The notes under the pieces: model-generated
The model's database searches: none
What the model was told of the DNA's origin: nothing
The model's input: the letters and a program-made list of their open reading frames with translations, nothing else
NCBI RefSeq assembly: GCF_010820665.1
Contig: NZ_JAAIKC010000002.1
Coordinates: 248,001-312,000 of the forward strand
DNA length: 64,000 bases
Origin: Paenibacillus sp. SYP-B3998
Lineage (GTDB): Bacteria > Bacillota > Bacilli > Paenibacillales > NBRC-103111
Direction of reading: 5' to 3'
Translations under genes and position numbers: made by a program
Part shown: piece after piece, positions 15,475-25,096 of the stretch
Layout of the letters: every line of letters starts with the position of its first letter
Position numbering within the stretch: the stretch's first letter is position 1

Positions 15475-17361
15475 TTAGGCACGTTGGCGCTTGCGCGGCA
15501 TGATCTTCTTCACTTCAGCTATGAGATTTTGCACGGTAAGCCCGACTTCCTCACGCTGCTCTTTTACAGAACCATGTTCGACGAAGTAATCAGGAACCCC
15601 CATCATTTTAACAGGCAGCCCTACGACACCTTTTTCTGCGTAAAATTCTACAACCGCGCTGCCAAAGCCACCTTGTATGGCGCCTTCTTCCATCGTGATG
15701 ATAGGCATGGAATCATTCGCTATTTGAAGTAAGTACGCTTCATCTAACGGCTTAATAAACCGAGCATTCACCACGCGTAAATTCATGCCTTCTTTGGAGA
15801 GCTGTTCCGCTGCCTCTTCCGCAATTTGAACCATAGGCCCCACCGCTAACACAGCTGCATAGTCCCCTTCGCGAACGGTTTCCCACGTTCCAATTGGGAT
15901 TGCTTTAGGTGCCTCGTTAAGATTTACACCCGTTCCACTAATTCGTGGATAACGGTATGCGATAGGCCCATCATTATATTCAAGCGCCGTTTGCATCATA
16001 TTGCGCAGTTCGCGTTCGTCCTTCGGCATCATTAATACCATATTGGGCAAGTTGCGCATGAAGGCAATATCGTAAACCCCTTGATGCGTCTCGCCATCTG
16101 GTCCAACAAATCCCGCACGGTCAATGGCAAATGTGACATTAAGCTTAGGTCGACATATATCATGCACAACTTGATCATAAGCTCTTTGCAAAAATGTGGA
16201 GTACACAGCAAACACAGGTTTCAAACCTTCGCTTGCAAGTCCGGCGCAAAGCGTTGCCGCATGCTGCTCAGCAATCCCTACATCAATCATGCGAGAAGGA
16301 AATTGCTTCGCAAATTTCAACAAACCGGAGCCTCCAGGCATTGCGGGAGTAACTGCAATCACTCTAGGATCTTGCTCGCCTAGCTCAATCAACGTATTAC
16401 CGAACACTTCTGTATACATAGGCGGGCCTACTGATTTGAGCACTTGACCGGATTCAATCTTGTAAGGTCCCGGACCATGCCAGCTGTGAGAATCTTGCTC
16501 TGCAGGCGTGTAACCTTTGCCTTTTGTTGAAACTACGTGAACGAGAACAGGTCCATTCACTTTTTCCGCTTGCTTAAGCGTATCCATCAGAACCGGCAAA
16601 TTATGCCCATCAACTGGACCAATGTACGTAAAACCCAATTCTTCAAACCAAACGCCATTCAGCACGAAATATTTGAGACTGTCCTTCAGCTTCTCCGCGG
16701 TTTTGGCCAGCGTACCACCGATGGCAGGAATTTTCTTAAGTAAATGTTCAACCTCTTCTTTTGCTTTCAAATAATGACGATCCGAACGAATTTTGCTCAA
16801 GTAATTATGAAGAGCCCCTACATTGGGCGCAATCGACATCTCATTGTCATTCAAAATAACCATAATATTTTTCTTCTCGTGTCCGATGTGATTCATGGCT
16901 TCCAATGCCATTCCGCCTGTAATCGCACCATCTCCGATAATCGCAATAACCTTGTTATGCTCACCCTTCAAGTCGCGCGCCAGAGCCATGCCCATGGCAG
17001 CAGACAGAGAGGTGCTGCTGTGTCCAGCTTCCCAAACATCGTGTTCACTTTCGGAACGCTTAATAAAACCACATAAACCTTTATATTTACGTAAAGTATC
17101 AAATTTATCCTTACGGCCTGTCAAAATTTTGTGGACGTAAGCTTGATGGCCCACATCAAATAGCAATTTATCATACGGGCTGTGGAACAGGGTATGTAAA
17201 GCAATGGTGAGCTCAACCACACCTAAATTAGACGATAGGTGTCCCCCTGTGACGGAAAGCTTCTCAATCAGAAATTGGCGGATCTCACTAGCCAATGTCT
17301 CAAGCTCCGGTAAGGATAAACGCTTTAAGTCCTCAGGCTGATTGATTTGTTCGAGCAGCAC
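15475..17361 (-). CDS. dxs: 1-deoxy-D-xylulose-5-phosphate synthase
   Basis: 628 aa. Thiamine diphosphate binding is shown by [15 protein letters not shown] with NDNEMSI near residues 150-175, and the substrate region by [16 protein letters not shown]. The middle pyrimidine-binding and C-terminal transketolase domains are complete ([29 protein letters not shown]). The enzyme condenses pyruvate and glyceraldehyde 3-phosphate at the entry to the MEP isoprenoid pathway. The start is GTG 17361 with GTGAGGAAA upstream. It follows ispA after 113 nt of non-coding sequence and precedes tlyA, the usual Bacillales order. Confidence 0.97.
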   Translation of the reverse strand: MLLEQINQPEDLKRLSLPELETLASEIRQFLIEKLSVTGGHLSSNLGVVELTIALHTLFHSPYDKLLFDVGHQAYVHKILTGRKDKFDTLRKYKGLCGFIKRSESEHDVWEAGHSSTSLSAAMGMALARDLKGEHNKVIAIIGDGAITGGMALEAMNHIGHEKKNIMVILNDNEMSIAPNVGALHNYLSKIRSDRHYLKAKEEVEHLLKKIPAIGGTLAKTAEKLKDSLKYFVLNGVWFEELGFTYIGPVDGHNLPVLMDTLKQAEKVNGPVLVHVVSTKGKGYTPAEQDSHSWHGPGPYKIESGQVLKSVGPPMYTEVFGNTLIELGEQDPRVIAVTPAMPGGSGLLKFAKQFPSRMIDVGIAEQHAATLCAGLASEGLKPVFAVYSTFLQRAYDQVVHDICRPKLNVTFAIDRAGFVGPDGETHQGVYDIAFMRNLPNMVLMMPKDERELRNMMQTALEYNDGPIAYRYPRISGTGVNLNEAPKAIPIGTWETVREGDYAAVLAVGPMVQIAEEAAEQLSKEGMNLRVVNARFIKPLDEAYLLQIANDSMPIITMEEGAIQGGFGSAVVEFYAEKGVVGLPVKMMGVPDYFVEHGSVKEQREEVGLTVQNLIAEVKKIMPRKRQRA

Positions 17362-17474
17362 GCTTGTTTCCTCACTTTCAATGTGAAAATGCTAAGATTA
17401 CAACAGTATAACATAAATTAGAGGCCTGCATGTAACACTAACGAAATACACGATACGCTTAAGTCAAAAAATAC

Positions 17475-18380
17475 TTAATGATCCCTTTGCATCAAGTAGT
17501 CGGCTAACTGCAATAATCTTTCCGGATTATTCATATTCGCTTGCAATAAGGCATCTTTGCCTTGTTGCGTTAATTCTTTGATCTTCTGTTCGGAAGCTTC
17601 CATGCCGATAAAATAAGGATAGGTCACTTTCTGCTGCTTCTCATCACTCTTCACGGGTTTGCCCAGCTTCTTCTCATCCCCGATAATATCCAAGATATCA
17701 TCCTGAATTTGAAAAGCGAGTCCGATTGCGTGGCCGAATTTACGAAGTGCTGCAAGATGTTCCTCAGAAGCGCCTGCAAGATGACCTCCAGCTCGCAGGG
17801 AAAAAACAATCAGATCACTCGTCTTGTGCGTATGGATATATTCCAATTCCTCGAGTTTGGTAATCCCTTGTTCACCCAGCATATCAGCCGCTTGTCCGCC
17901 GACCATACCGCGCGCTCCCGCTAAAACAGAAAGCTCTTCCGTAATGGCCAACACACGATCGGCCGCAATACCGTGAACCTTATGCGCTTGTGAGATGCTG
18001 TAGAAGGCATGTGTAAGCAGCCCATCACCAGCTAGAATAGCCATTGCTTCCCCATATACCTTATGATTGGTCAATTTGCCCCTGCGATAATCATCGTTAT
18101 CCATCGCTGGTAGATCATCATGAATCAAGGAATAGGTATGCACCATCTCGATCGCGCAAGCCACAGGAAGCGCTGCTTCTCTCGATCCTCCTAATGCCTC
18201 AGCAGCAGCTAGAACGAATATAGGGCGCAAGCGTTTGCCGCCTGCCATAAGCGAATAACTCATGGAATCCCTAAGGGCGAGTGGAATCTCCCAGTTAACG
18301 GGTAAAGATTGTGCTAGTGCCGTTTCTATCGCATCTGCGTTAGCGGCTATATATTCGCGAATCGTGCTCGTCTTCGTCAA
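17475..18380 (-). CDS. ispA: Polyprenyl synthetase (farnesyl/geranylgeranyl diphosphate synthase)
   Basis: 301 aa. The first Asp-rich motif is DDLPAMDNDD near residue 92 and the second is QIQDDILDIIGD near residue 228, the hallmarks of short-chain trans-prenyltransferases that add isopentenyl diphosphate to DMAPP/GPP. GGKRLRP near residue 48 binds the diphosphate. The start is TTG 18380 with AAGGGG upstream. It follows xseB by a single nucleotide and belongs to the folD-xseA-xseB-ispA-dxs run. Confidence 0.95.
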   Translation of the reverse strand: MTKTSTIREYIAANADAIETALAQSLPVNWEIPLALRDSMSYSLMAGGKRLRPIFVLAAAEALGGSREAALPVACAIEMVHTYSLIHDDLPAMDNDDYRRGKLTNHKVYGEAMAILAGDGLLTHAFYSISQAHKVHGIAADRVLAITEELSVLAGARGMVGGQAADMLGEQGITKLEELEYIHTHKTSDLIVFSLRAGGHLAGASEEHLAALRKFGHAIGLAFQIQDDILDIIGDEKKLGKPVKSDEKQQKVTYPYFIGMEASEQKIKELTQQGKDALLQANMNNPERLLQLADYLMQRDH

Positions 18381-18381
18381 C

Positions 18382-18633
18382 TTAATTCCCCTTATCTTCC
18401 AAGACCGGTTGGAAAGGTTTCCGAGTTACTCCCGCTTCTCCCTCAACCAGCATCTCGATTTTCTTTTCGACCTGCTCCAGCTTCACTCCACACAGATGCG
18501 ATAACCTAACCCCTTCTTGGTACAGCTCAATCGCTTTTTCCAAAGGCACATCGCCGCTCTCAAGTTGGGAGACAATACGCTCCAACTGCTCGATGGCGAG
18601 TTCGAAGCTAATTTCAGTTTCACTAGTTGGCAT
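18382..18633 (-). CDS. xseB: Exodeoxyribonuclease VII small subunit
   Basis: 83 aa. The sequence FELAIEQLERIVSQLESGDV followed by LEKAIELYQEGVRLS is the classic XseB helical hairpin that binds XseA. The start overlaps the end of xseA by 11 nt, indicating translational coupling, and GGAAAACAAGG lies ahead of the ATG. The C-terminal 20 residues are Glu- and Gly-rich and less conserved. Together with XseA it degrades single-stranded DNA from either end. Confidence 0.95.
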   Translation of the reverse strand: MPTSETEISFELAIEQLERIVSQLESGDVPLEKAIELYQEGVRLSHLCGVKLEQVEKKIEMLVEGEAGVTRKPFQPVLEDKGN

Positions 18634-19990
18634 CCTTGTTTTCCTCCATCCCCGCTACATGACAATCCAATCTACCATCTCTGAGGCGAATCTTGATGAC
18701 ATCCCCAATTTGCACCTGCTCAACGGAACGGATGAGCTTCTCTTCCTGCTCATCGTAAGCAAGACTGTAGCCCCGCTGCATGACTTTCAGCGGGCTGAGC
18801 GCGTCCAAATGACGGAGGCTAGACTGCCACTCCTGCTTCTTCTCTCGCAGGAGCGACTGCATGGCCGTCAGCATTTGTCGCCCCGCCGTGTCTAAGCGTC
18901 GTCTGGCGAACACGGCCTGCTCTGTGGGGTTGAAGCTGGATAGGCTGCGTTCCAGCTTCCTATGGCGCTCAGCAAGCCGTGACACACGCTGCTGCATGCG
19001 ATACCCGAGCTGCTCGGTCAGCCGGTCAAGCCGCTCCGCAGGCTGCATAACCAGCTGTCTGCGGGGGTTCGTAAGAAACGGGGAGCGCTTCGCGCGCTCC
19101 AACCGCTCCTGCTTGCGCCGCAGTTGCTGAAGCAGTCCATAATGAAGGCGCTGCGCCTGCTGCGAAAGCTGCTGCTTAAGCTCGAGATGATGCGGCACCG
19201 CAAGCTCGGCCGCTGCTGTGGGCGTTGGCGCCCTCAGATCAGCGACGAAATCGGCGATCGTGAAGTCCGTCTCATGGCCGACGGCCGAGATGACGGGAAT
19301 CGCGGAGTTAGCGATACTCCGCGCCACCGCTTCCTCGTTGAACGCCCACAGCTCCTCTAGCGAGCCGCCGCCGCGGCCTACGATGAGCACATCGGCTTCT
19401 CCGAGCCGATTCATCACTTCGATCGCCTTGACGATCGATGGCGCTGCTTGCGCTCCCTGTACCAGCACGGGGTACAAGAGGATAGGGATGGACGGGAAGC
19501 GCCGCTGCAGTGTGATGATGACATCACGAATCGCGGCCCCCGTCGGAGATGTAATCACGCCGATTGCGCGGGGAAACCGAGGAATCGGTTTCTTGCGCTC
19601 CGCCGCGAATAACCCTTCGCCTTCGAGTTTCTTTTTCAACTGCTCGAAAGCCAGAAATAAACTACCAATACCATCGGGCTGCATCGCCGTTACATAGAAC
19701 TGATAAGCTCCGTCTCTTTCATATACGGAAATATTACCCCGAGCGATCACTCGCGTACCCTCTTTAGGTAAAAAGCCCAGCCTCTGGTTCTGCGAGGCAA
19801 ACATAATGCTTTTCAGCCTACCGTCTGCGTCCTTCAGAGTAAAGTACATATGACCGCTAGAATGATGAGTAAAGTTAGAAATTTCGCCGCGTATCCAAAT
19901 ATCTTGAAGTCGGTTATCGCCTTCGAGGGTCATTTTGATATAACGGTTTAAATCCTTAACCGATAAGATTTTCGTCTCGTTTTTCCCCAT
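18623..19990 (-). CDS. xseA: Exodeoxyribonuclease VII large subunit
   Basis: 455 aa. An N-terminal OB-fold (DIWIRGEISNFTHHSSGHMY) is followed by the catalytic core with GVITSPTGAAIRDV and DVLIVGRGGGSLEELWAFNE, then a long basic coiled coil and a small C-terminal domain. The enzyme converts single-stranded DNA to acid-soluble oligonucleotides. The middle of the gene (about 18900-19450) is clearly richer in G+C than its neighbours. The start ATG 19990 follows folD by 7 nt with only a weak ribosome site, so it probably depends on readthrough from folD. Confidence 0.96.
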   Translation of the reverse strand: MGKNETKILSVKDLNRYIKMTLEGDNRLQDIWIRGEISNFTHHSSGHMYFTLKDADGRLKSIMFASQNQRLGFLPKEGTRVIARGNISVYERDGAYQFYVTAMQPDGIGSLFLAFEQLKKKLEGEGLFAAERKKPIPRFPRAIGVITSPTGAAIRDVIITLQRRFPSIPILLYPVLVQGAQAAPSIVKAIEVMNRLGEADVLIVGRGGGSLEELWAFNEEAVARSIANSAIPVISAVGHETDFTIADFVADLRAPTPTAAAELAVPHHLELKQQLSQQAQRLHYGLLQQLRRKQERLERAKRSPFLTNPRRQLVMQPAERLDRLTEQLGYRMQQRVSRLAERHRKLERSLSSFNPTEQAVFARRRLDTAGRQMLTAMQSLLREKKQEWQSSLRHLDALSPLKVMQRGYSLAYDEQEEKLIRSVEQVQIGDVIKIRLRDGRLDCHVAGMEENKDAN

Positions 19991-19997
19991 ACGTCCG

Positions 19998-20864
19998 CTA
20001 AACGCTCACGTTTGCTTTAGCTGCGCGATGTGCCGCATCTACCGTATTACGAAGCAGCATCGTGATGGTCATCGGTCCTACGCAGCCTGGAACTGGCGTG
20101 ATCGCGCTAGCGACTTCTTTCACTGCTTCGAAATCAACATCCCCTGTCAGCTTCCCATCTGCTGGACGGTTCATTCCTACATCGATGACGACAGCACCAG
20201 ATTTCACATGATGAGCTTTAATCAAATGCGCTTTTCCTACAGCAACAACTAGAATATCGGCTTGCTTCGTAATGTCTTCCATATTCGGTGTACGAGAGTG
20301 AACAACGGACACCGTAGCATGTTCACGTAAAAGCAGCATAGCCATCGGCTTCCCAACAATATTGCTTCTACCTACAACCACAGCATGCTTCCCTGCGATT
20401 TCCACGCCAGTGCGCTTGAGAATTTCAATGACGCCATGAGGTGTGCAAGGCTTCATTCCATCCTTACCGATCATCAGATTACCTACATTCACTGGATGGA
20501 AACAGTCGACGTCCTTCGTCGGATCAATTTGATCCACGACTGCTTCCTCATCAATATGCTTAGGTAATGGAGACTGGACCAAAATGCCGTTAATTCGACG
20601 GTCCGCATTAAACTTTTGAATTAAGGAAATCAATTCCTCTTGTGTTGTGTTCTCCGGTAGACGATGAACTTCGGAATAAATGCCCACATCATCGCATGCT
20701 TTCGCTTTGTTTCGAACGTATACCTGTGAGGCTGGATCTTCCCCAACAATAACAACGACGAGTCCTGGTTGATTCCCCCGCGCAGTAAGCGCTGAAGCGT
20801 CTGCTTTAATCTCCTCACGAATCGAGCTAACGAGTTCTTTCCCGTTAATAACTTGTCCTGACAT
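19998..20864 (-). CDS. folD: Bifunctional methylene-THF dehydrogenase/methenyl-THF cyclohydrolase
   Basis: 288 aa. The substrate region VGEDPASQVYVRNKAKACDD contains the catalytic Lys, VQSPLPKHI and PTKDVDCFHPVN follow, and the cofactor loop is GRSNIVGKPMA near residue 165. The C-terminus has the family motif PVPGCVGPMT. FolD interconverts 5,10-methylene-THF and 10-formyl-THF, supplying purine and formyl-Met synthesis. AGGAGGAATC lies before ATG 20864. It sits between nusB and xseA as in B. subtilis. Confidence 0.97.
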   Translation of the reverse strand: MSGQVINGKELVSSIREEIKADASALTARGNQPGLVVVIVGEDPASQVYVRNKAKACDDVGIYSEVHRLPENTTQEELISLIQKFNADRRINGILVQSPLPKHIDEEAVVDQIDPTKDVDCFHPVNVGNLMIGKDGMKPCTPHGVIEILKRTGVEIAGKHAVVVGRSNIVGKPMAMLLLREHATVSVVHSRTPNMEDITKQADILVVAVGKAHLIKAHHVKSGAVVIDVGMNRPADGKLTGDVDFEAVKEVASAITPVPGCVGPMTITMLLRNTVDAAHRAAKANVSV

Positions 20865-20980
20865 CTTGATTCCTCCTAAGAGTTTTCGTAAGAAAAACTG
20901 ACAATTTAATCATAAGCTAAGAGATTCCGTTAGAACATTTGCATGGTTAACCTTTTTAAGCCGAACGTTCGAAAAAAGCG

Positions 20981-21436
20981 TTATTGTAAAGCTTTGACTT
21001 TTAATTCATCTAACTCTTTAATCATTTTACCTAGAACCCCATTAACGAACTTTCCGGATTCGTCCGTACCGAAATGTTTGGCCAAGTCAATCGCTTCATT
21101 CACGACAACTTTTGGCGGAACATCATCTCTGTATATCATTTCGTAAGCAGCTAAACGAAGAACTTCGCGATCAATTCGCGAGAGCCTATCCATCTGCCAG
21201 CCTTGCAAATATTGTTCAAGCAATTCATCAATTCGAACTTTATTTTCATAAGTACCTTCAACTAATTCAAAAATAAAAGTAGGAGATATTTTCTCATTTG
21301 GAACTTCAAGCTCCGCTTCATTATCATTCTCTGCTTCAAGAATCGCACACAATACTGCTTCTTTGGGCGAAGCTTCATTCATTTGAATCTGGTATAAACT
21401 TTGTAAAGCAATTTCCCTTGCCACTCTGCGTTTCAT
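20981..21436 (-). CDS. nusB: Transcription antitermination factor NusB
   Basis: 151 aa. The start MKRRVAREIALQSLYQ and the C-terminal VVNEAIDLAKHFGTDESGKF segment are diagnostic of the all-helical NusB fold, which with NusE (S10) binds boxA RNA in rRNA leaders. It has a somewhat longer acidic insertion near residues 30-50 than E. coli NusB. AGGAGG lies 6 nt before the ATG. It ends 116 nt before folD. Confidence 0.96.
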   Translation of the reverse strand: MKRRVAREIALQSLYQIQMNEASPKEAVLCAILEAENDNEAELEVPNEKISPTFIFELVEGTYENKVRIDELLEQYLQGWQMDRLSRIDREVLRLAAYEMIYRDDVPPKVVVNEAIDLAKHFGTDESGKFVNGVLGKMIKELDELKVKALQ

Positions 21437-21521
21437 TATGGTCCTCCTAAAGTTGGGAATACAGGTTACAGCCCAACTTCCCTTTTCTACTAGTATACGT
21501 CATTCGGGAATGAATCCAAAC

Positions 21522-21551
21522 AAAAAAATCCATGGATGGACCAGGGATTTT
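21522..21551 (-). terminator. Weak terminator after the DUF2273 gene
   Basis: On the minus strand AAATCCCTGG and CCATGGATTT form a stem (with a mismatch) followed by TTTTTTG. It overlaps the stop codon of the gene ending at 21550. Confidence 0.6.
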
Positions 21552-21777
21552 AGCGAAACATTCTCCATTTTTGTGTGAGATAACGCCAAATGTCTTCAAG
21601 CATCACGAAGCTTTCCTTACGATCGAGCTTGTTCCCAACATATAATCCAACTAGGACAATGAATGCAAAGATCAGCATGTCCCAAAAGCCAAAAAACAAA
21701 TAAATAAATCCGAAGAAAATGCCTGCTGCCACTCCGATTACTTTGCCCCTATGCTGTTCCCACAGCTCGTTCCACAT
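21550..21777 (-). CDS. DUF2273 small membrane protein
   Basis: About 75 aa. It starts MWNELWEQHRGKVIGVAAGI and has two hydrophobic helices (GIFFGFIYLFFGFWDMLIFA and the region through VGLYVGNKLD). This is the DUF2273 pattern, found beside Asp23/AmaP genes in Firmicutes. ATG 21777 with GAGGTG 9 nt upstream is preferred over GTG 21789, which is part of that ribosome site. It follows amaP closely. The family probably belongs to the membrane-linked alkaline-shock/Asp23 module, but its job is unknown. Confidence 0.85.
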   Translation of the reverse strand: MWNELWEQHRGKVIGVAAGIFFGFIYLFFGFWDMLIFAFIVLVGLYVGNKLDRKESFVMLEDIWRYLTQKWRMFR

Positions 21778-21791
21778 GAGTGGGTTCACCT

Positions 21792-22352
21792 CTATTCGAC
21801 TCGGCTTTTAAACGTTGGCGCGGATTGCACGATGTTCGCAACGAATACGGTTACGTTAGCTACTGGGATGCCTGTAATCTCTTCGATATAGCTTTTCACA
21901 GCGCTTTGCATTTCTTCAGTCAGCTCAGGAATCGATGTCTCTCCGTCAACAACTGTCCGGATTGTAATTTCCAAACCTGATTGATTTACTTTTACTCGCG
22001 CGCGTAAATCTTTAACACCTTTCGAACGTCCAGCTGCTTTCAAAGACAGATTTTCAACGGTTTCCATTGAAATCCGAATATCCCCAAAATCCGTTCGTTG
22101 ATCGATTGAAGGAGATTGTGCACGACTTCGACGTAAAGAAATGAATAGAAACCGAATACTAATAAGCAACACAATCAAGCTAATACAAATTCCTGGGTAT
22201 GCGTAGTTCTTGTCCACATAGAAGTGGCTTAGCGTTAGTTCTGCTTGTGCCTTTGGAATCCAACCGCTCGCCGTACATAAAACAATAATGGAAGCGACGA
22301 ATACAATTAGGCTATAAAGAAGCAGTAGAAGCCTATCGACAATTTTACCCAC
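21792..22352 (-). CDS. amaP: Alkaline shock response membrane anchor protein AmaP
   Basis: 186 aa. Two N-terminal hydrophobic helices (about 7-27 and 52-72) are followed by a cytoplasmic Asp23-like domain (DLRARVKVNQSGLEITIRTV, then EEITGIPVANVTVFV). AmaP anchors Asp23-family proteins to the membrane. GTG 22352 is the start, with GGGGA some 11 nt upstream. It lies between the yqhY-type Asp23 gene and the DUF2273 gene, an association repeated in many Firmicutes. B. subtilis lacks amaP at this place, so this is an insertion in the conserved accC-yqhY-nusB order. Confidence 0.88.
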   Translation of the reverse strand: MGKIVDRLLLLLYSLIVFVASIIVLCTASGWIPKAQAELTLSHFYVDKNYAYPGICISLIVLLISIRFLFISLRRSRAQSPSIDQRTDFGDIRISMETVENLSLKAAGRSKGVKDLRARVKVNQSGLEITIRTVVDGETSIPELTEEMQSAVKSYIEEITGIPVANVTVFVANIVQSAPTFKSRVE

Positions 22353-22385
22353 TTAAGCTAGTCCCCTTCCCATAGTTAGAGGAAA

Positions 22386-22407
22386 CCCCCTGCAAACCTG
22401 TAGGGGG
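22386..22407 (-). terminator. Hairpin after the Asp23 gene
   Basis: CCCCCT and AGGGGG form a GC stem, with TTTCCTC following on the minus strand. It may reduce but not abolish readthrough to amaP. Confidence 0.6.
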
Positions 22408-22441
22408 CTTCGAATGATCCATATGGATTCAGCACTTCCGC

Positions 22442-22855
22442 TTACTTCACACGATGAGCGGCTGCTGTTTCTTCTTCGATCGGTTTCTCAACGCTTTTGA
22501 AATGGACATCATGAATATGAACGTTCACTTCAACGACGCTCAAGCCAGTCATCGATTCGATCGCTTGTTTTACATTTTGTTGAATATCACTAGCTACTTC
22601 AGGAATTCGATTCCCGTACTCAATAATAATGGAGACGTCAATGGCGGCTTCACGCTGCCCCACTTCAACTTTTACGCCTTTGGACAAATTTTTGCGTCCC
22701 AGCAACTCAGCAATGCCGCCTGCTAATCCGCCGCTCATCCCTGCTACTCCCTGAACTTCAACCGTTGCCAAACCGGCAATGATTTCGATAACCTCGGGGG
22801 CAATTTGAATGCTGCCCATGTCTGTTTTGACGTAATCCGGAGCGATTGTGCTCAT
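22442..22855 (-). CDS. yqhY: Asp23/Gls24-family envelope stress protein (YqhY)
   Basis: 137 aa from ATG 22855, which has CAGGAGGTG 6 nt upstream; a TTG ten codons earlier lacks a site. The Asp23 core is clear: GSIQIAPEVIEIIAGLATVE, KGVKVEVGQREAAIDVSIII and LSVVEVNVHIHDVHF. It lies just downstream of accC, the position of yqhY in B. subtilis, where YqhY is linked to regulation of acetyl-CoA carboxylase. The C-terminus is short and Glu/Ala-rich. With amaP and DUF2273 it probably forms a membrane-attached complex. Confidence 0.93.
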   Translation of the reverse strand: MSTIAPDYVKTDMGSIQIAPEVIEIIAGLATVEVQGVAGMSGGLAGGIAELLGRKNLSKGVKVEVGQREAAIDVSIIIEYGNRIPEVASDIQQNVKQAIESMTGLSVVEVNVHIHDVHFKSVEKPIEEETAAAHRVK

Positions 22856-23053
22856 AGTGGCACCTCCTGAGAGTTTGCACAGCAACCTTACTTAAAGTAA
22901 TATTACCGTGTTTTGCGCCAGTACAACTGGCATTGAACATAGGATCTGAGATTCGCGCCAGAAAACTTCCTTGATAGCGTTGTTCGCAGACTTCTGATAA
23001 GTCGTCCTAATTAATAACTATACCATTCCGTGAAAAATATGACAAATGTTCGA

Positions 23054-24412
23054 CTATGATTCCGGGTCGTTCACATCATGCTCTTCCAAAAACTTAATAT
23101 CATGGTCGCCCTTGATAAATCTCTTGTGCTCGAGCAGCTTCAGATGAAATGGGATCGTCGTATGCACACCTTCAACAGCAAACTCTGTTAGAGCTCTCTT
23201 CATTCGAGCAATCGCGTCTTCACGCGTCGGTCCCCAAACAATCAGCTTGGCGATCATGGAATCATAATGAGGAGGAATGGTGTATCCAGGATATACAGCA
23301 CTGTCTACCCTAACGCCAAATCCACCCGGTGGCAAGTAAAACTTGACTTGACCCGCCGAAGGCATGAAATTTTTGTTAGGATCTTCTGCATTCACACGGC
23401 ATTCGATGGCCCAACCGTTAATTTTAACGTCATTTTGCGTAAAGGATAACGGATTGCCCTCGGCAACGCGGATCATTTCTTTAATAATATCAATGCCTGT
23501 AATCATTTCAGTAACTGGATGCTCAACTTGAATTCTCGTATTCATTTCCATGAAATAGAATTTGCCGTCTGCTCCTAGGAGAAACTCTAGTGTCCCTGCG
23601 CCCGAGTAGGCAACAGCCTTAGCCGCGCGCACAGCTGCTTCTCCCATTGCTGTCCGCGTCTCTGGTGTAAGAATTGGACAAGGTGCTTCTTCAACCAACT
23701 TTTGTCTGCGACGCTGAACGGAGCAGTCACGTTCGCCCAAATGAACGACATTGCCATGCTTGTCAGCTATAATTTGAATCTCAACATGCTTCATGCCCGT
23801 TAAATATTTTTCCAAATAAATGCCTGAATTACCAAAAGCATTCTGGGCTTCTTGCTGCGCTGCAGTAATTTGTTGAACGAGCATATCCTCGTTTTCCGCT
23901 ATGCGAATGCCTTTGCCGCCGCCGCCAGCTGTCGCCTTAATGATAACCGGGTAACCGATGTCTCTAGCAATAACAACTGCATCTTCGATATTCTCTACCA
24001 ATCCATCAGAGCCTGGGATGATAGGGACTCTAGCTTCTTCCATCGTTTGTTTGGCAACAGCCTTGTCGCCCATACGGCTTATTGCATCCGCCGACGGTCC
24101 AATAAACGTAATATTGCAACTTTCGCAAAGTTCAGCGAAGTCCGCATTTTCCGCCAGAAAACCATACCCTGGATGAATGGCATCGCACTCCGTCAACGTG
24201 GCTACGCTCATCAGATTGGTGAAATTAAGATAGCTATCTTTGGACGCAGTCGGCCCGATGCAATATGCTTCGTCAGCAAGACGCACATGCAGCGCCTCAC
24301 GATCTGCTTCCGAATAAACAGCTACCGTGTAAATGCCGAGTTCTCGACATGCCCGAATAATACGAACAGCAATTTCTCCACGGTTCGCTATTAGGATTTT
24401 ATGAAATTCCAT
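23054..24412 (-). CDS. accC: Biotin carboxylase subunit of acetyl-CoA carboxylase
   Basis: About 452 aa. The N-terminal [20 protein letters not shown], the ATP-grasp Gly-rich loop [13 protein letters not shown] near residue 160, the catalytic [14 protein letters not shown] near residue 290 and [12 protein letters not shown] are all intact. It carboxylates the biotin on AccB, the first step of fatty acid synthesis. AGGAGGGAAA precedes two adjacent ATGs; the second (24412) has better spacing. It follows accB by about 25 nt, in the accB-accC-yqhY operon. Confidence 0.97.
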   Translation of the reverse strand: MEFHKILIANRGEIAVRIIRACRELGIYTVAVYSEADREALHVRLADEAYCIGPTASKDSYLNFTNLMSVATLTECDAIHPGYGFLAENADFAELCESCNITFIGPSADAISRMGDKAVAKQTMEEARVPIIPGSDGLVENIEDAVVIARDIGYPVIIKATAGGGGKGIRIAENEDMLVQQITAAQQEAQNAFGNSGIYLEKYLTGMKHVEIQIIADKHGNVVHLGERDCSVQRRRQKLVEEAPCPILTPETRTAMGEAAVRAAKAVAYSGAGTLEFLLGADGKFYFMEMNTRIQVEHPVTEMITGIDIIKEMIRVAEGNPLSFTQNDVKINGWAIECRVNAEDPNKNFMPSAGQVKFYLPPGGFGVRVDSAVYPGYTIPPHYDSMIAKLIVWGPTREDAIARMKRALTEFAVEGVHTTIPFHLKLLEHKRFIKGDHDIKFLEEHDVNDPES

Positions 24413-24436
24413 CATTTTCCCTCCTGTAAAACACGC

Positions 24437-24940
24437 TTACTCCGGTCTTACCAAAAATAAAGGTTGTCCATACTCAACGAGTTGTCCGTTTTCAACGAGT
24501 ATCTCAACAATTTCGCCTCTAATTTCAGCTTCGATTTCATTCATCAGTTTCATCGCTTCCACAATACAGACGACCGTTTTGTCGCCTATTTTGGAGCCAA
24601 CACTTGCGAAAGGAGCAGAGCCAGGGGAAGCAGCCTGATAGAAGGTTCCTACCATTGGCGAAACAATCTTATGTAAAGATGAGTCCTCTTGCTTAGCATT
24701 TCCATTCGTTGCAGGTACAGAGGCTTCTTCCAGAGCTGCAGGCGCTTGCTGATTTGCAAAGCTTGCTTGTCCGACTGGCGCATATGAGTGTTGTACAGGT
24801 GCTGTCGTTACGTAAACGGGCTCAGTTTTATTCGGCTTGCGAATCGCTAGGCGAGCGCCTTCATTTTCGATTTCAAGCTCTTGTAAAGAGGATTGATCGA
24901 CGAGTTTGATCAACTCTTTGATTTCACTCAATTTGAACAT
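24437..24940 (-). CDS. accB: Biotin carboxyl carrier protein
   Basis: 167 aa. The N-terminal segment (about 1-40) is followed by an Ala/Pro/Gln-rich linker (45-85), then the biotinyl domain with the lysine to be biotinylated in EAMKLMNEIEAE near residue 133 and a PMVGTFYQAASPGSAPF entry loop. It carries carboxybiotin from AccC to the AccAD transferase. AAGGAG lies ahead of ATG 24940. It starts 156 nt after spoIIIAH, beyond a terminator. Confidence 0.96.
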   Translation of the reverse strand: MFKLSEIKELIKLVDQSSLQELEIENEGARLAIRKPNKTEPVYVTTAPVQHSYAPVGQASFANQQAPAALEEASVPATNGNAKQEDSSLHKIVSPMVGTFYQAASPGSAPFASVGSKIGDKTVVCIVEAMKLMNEIEAEIRGEIVEILVENGQLVEYGQPLFLVRPE

Positions 24941-25027
24941 TCATGTCACTCCTTCAAAGTTGGTGAACCATTAACATGCGGGTTTTGATAGCCGCACCGT
25001 ATGTATTATACCCATAAACGTAAGAAA

Positions 25028-25060
25028 TGGAAAGAGTCCAGTTTGTCTGGACCCTTTCCA
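25028..25060 (-). terminator. Terminator of the spoIIIA operon
   Basis: TGGAAAG-GTCCAG pairs with CTGGAC-CTTTCCA over 13 bp with one mismatch. It lies after spoIIIAH and before the accB promoter region; the T-tract (ATTTCTT) is modest. Confidence 0.75.
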
Positions 25061-25096
25061 ACGCTACGCATGATTCGACACCTAAGTCTCGAATCA

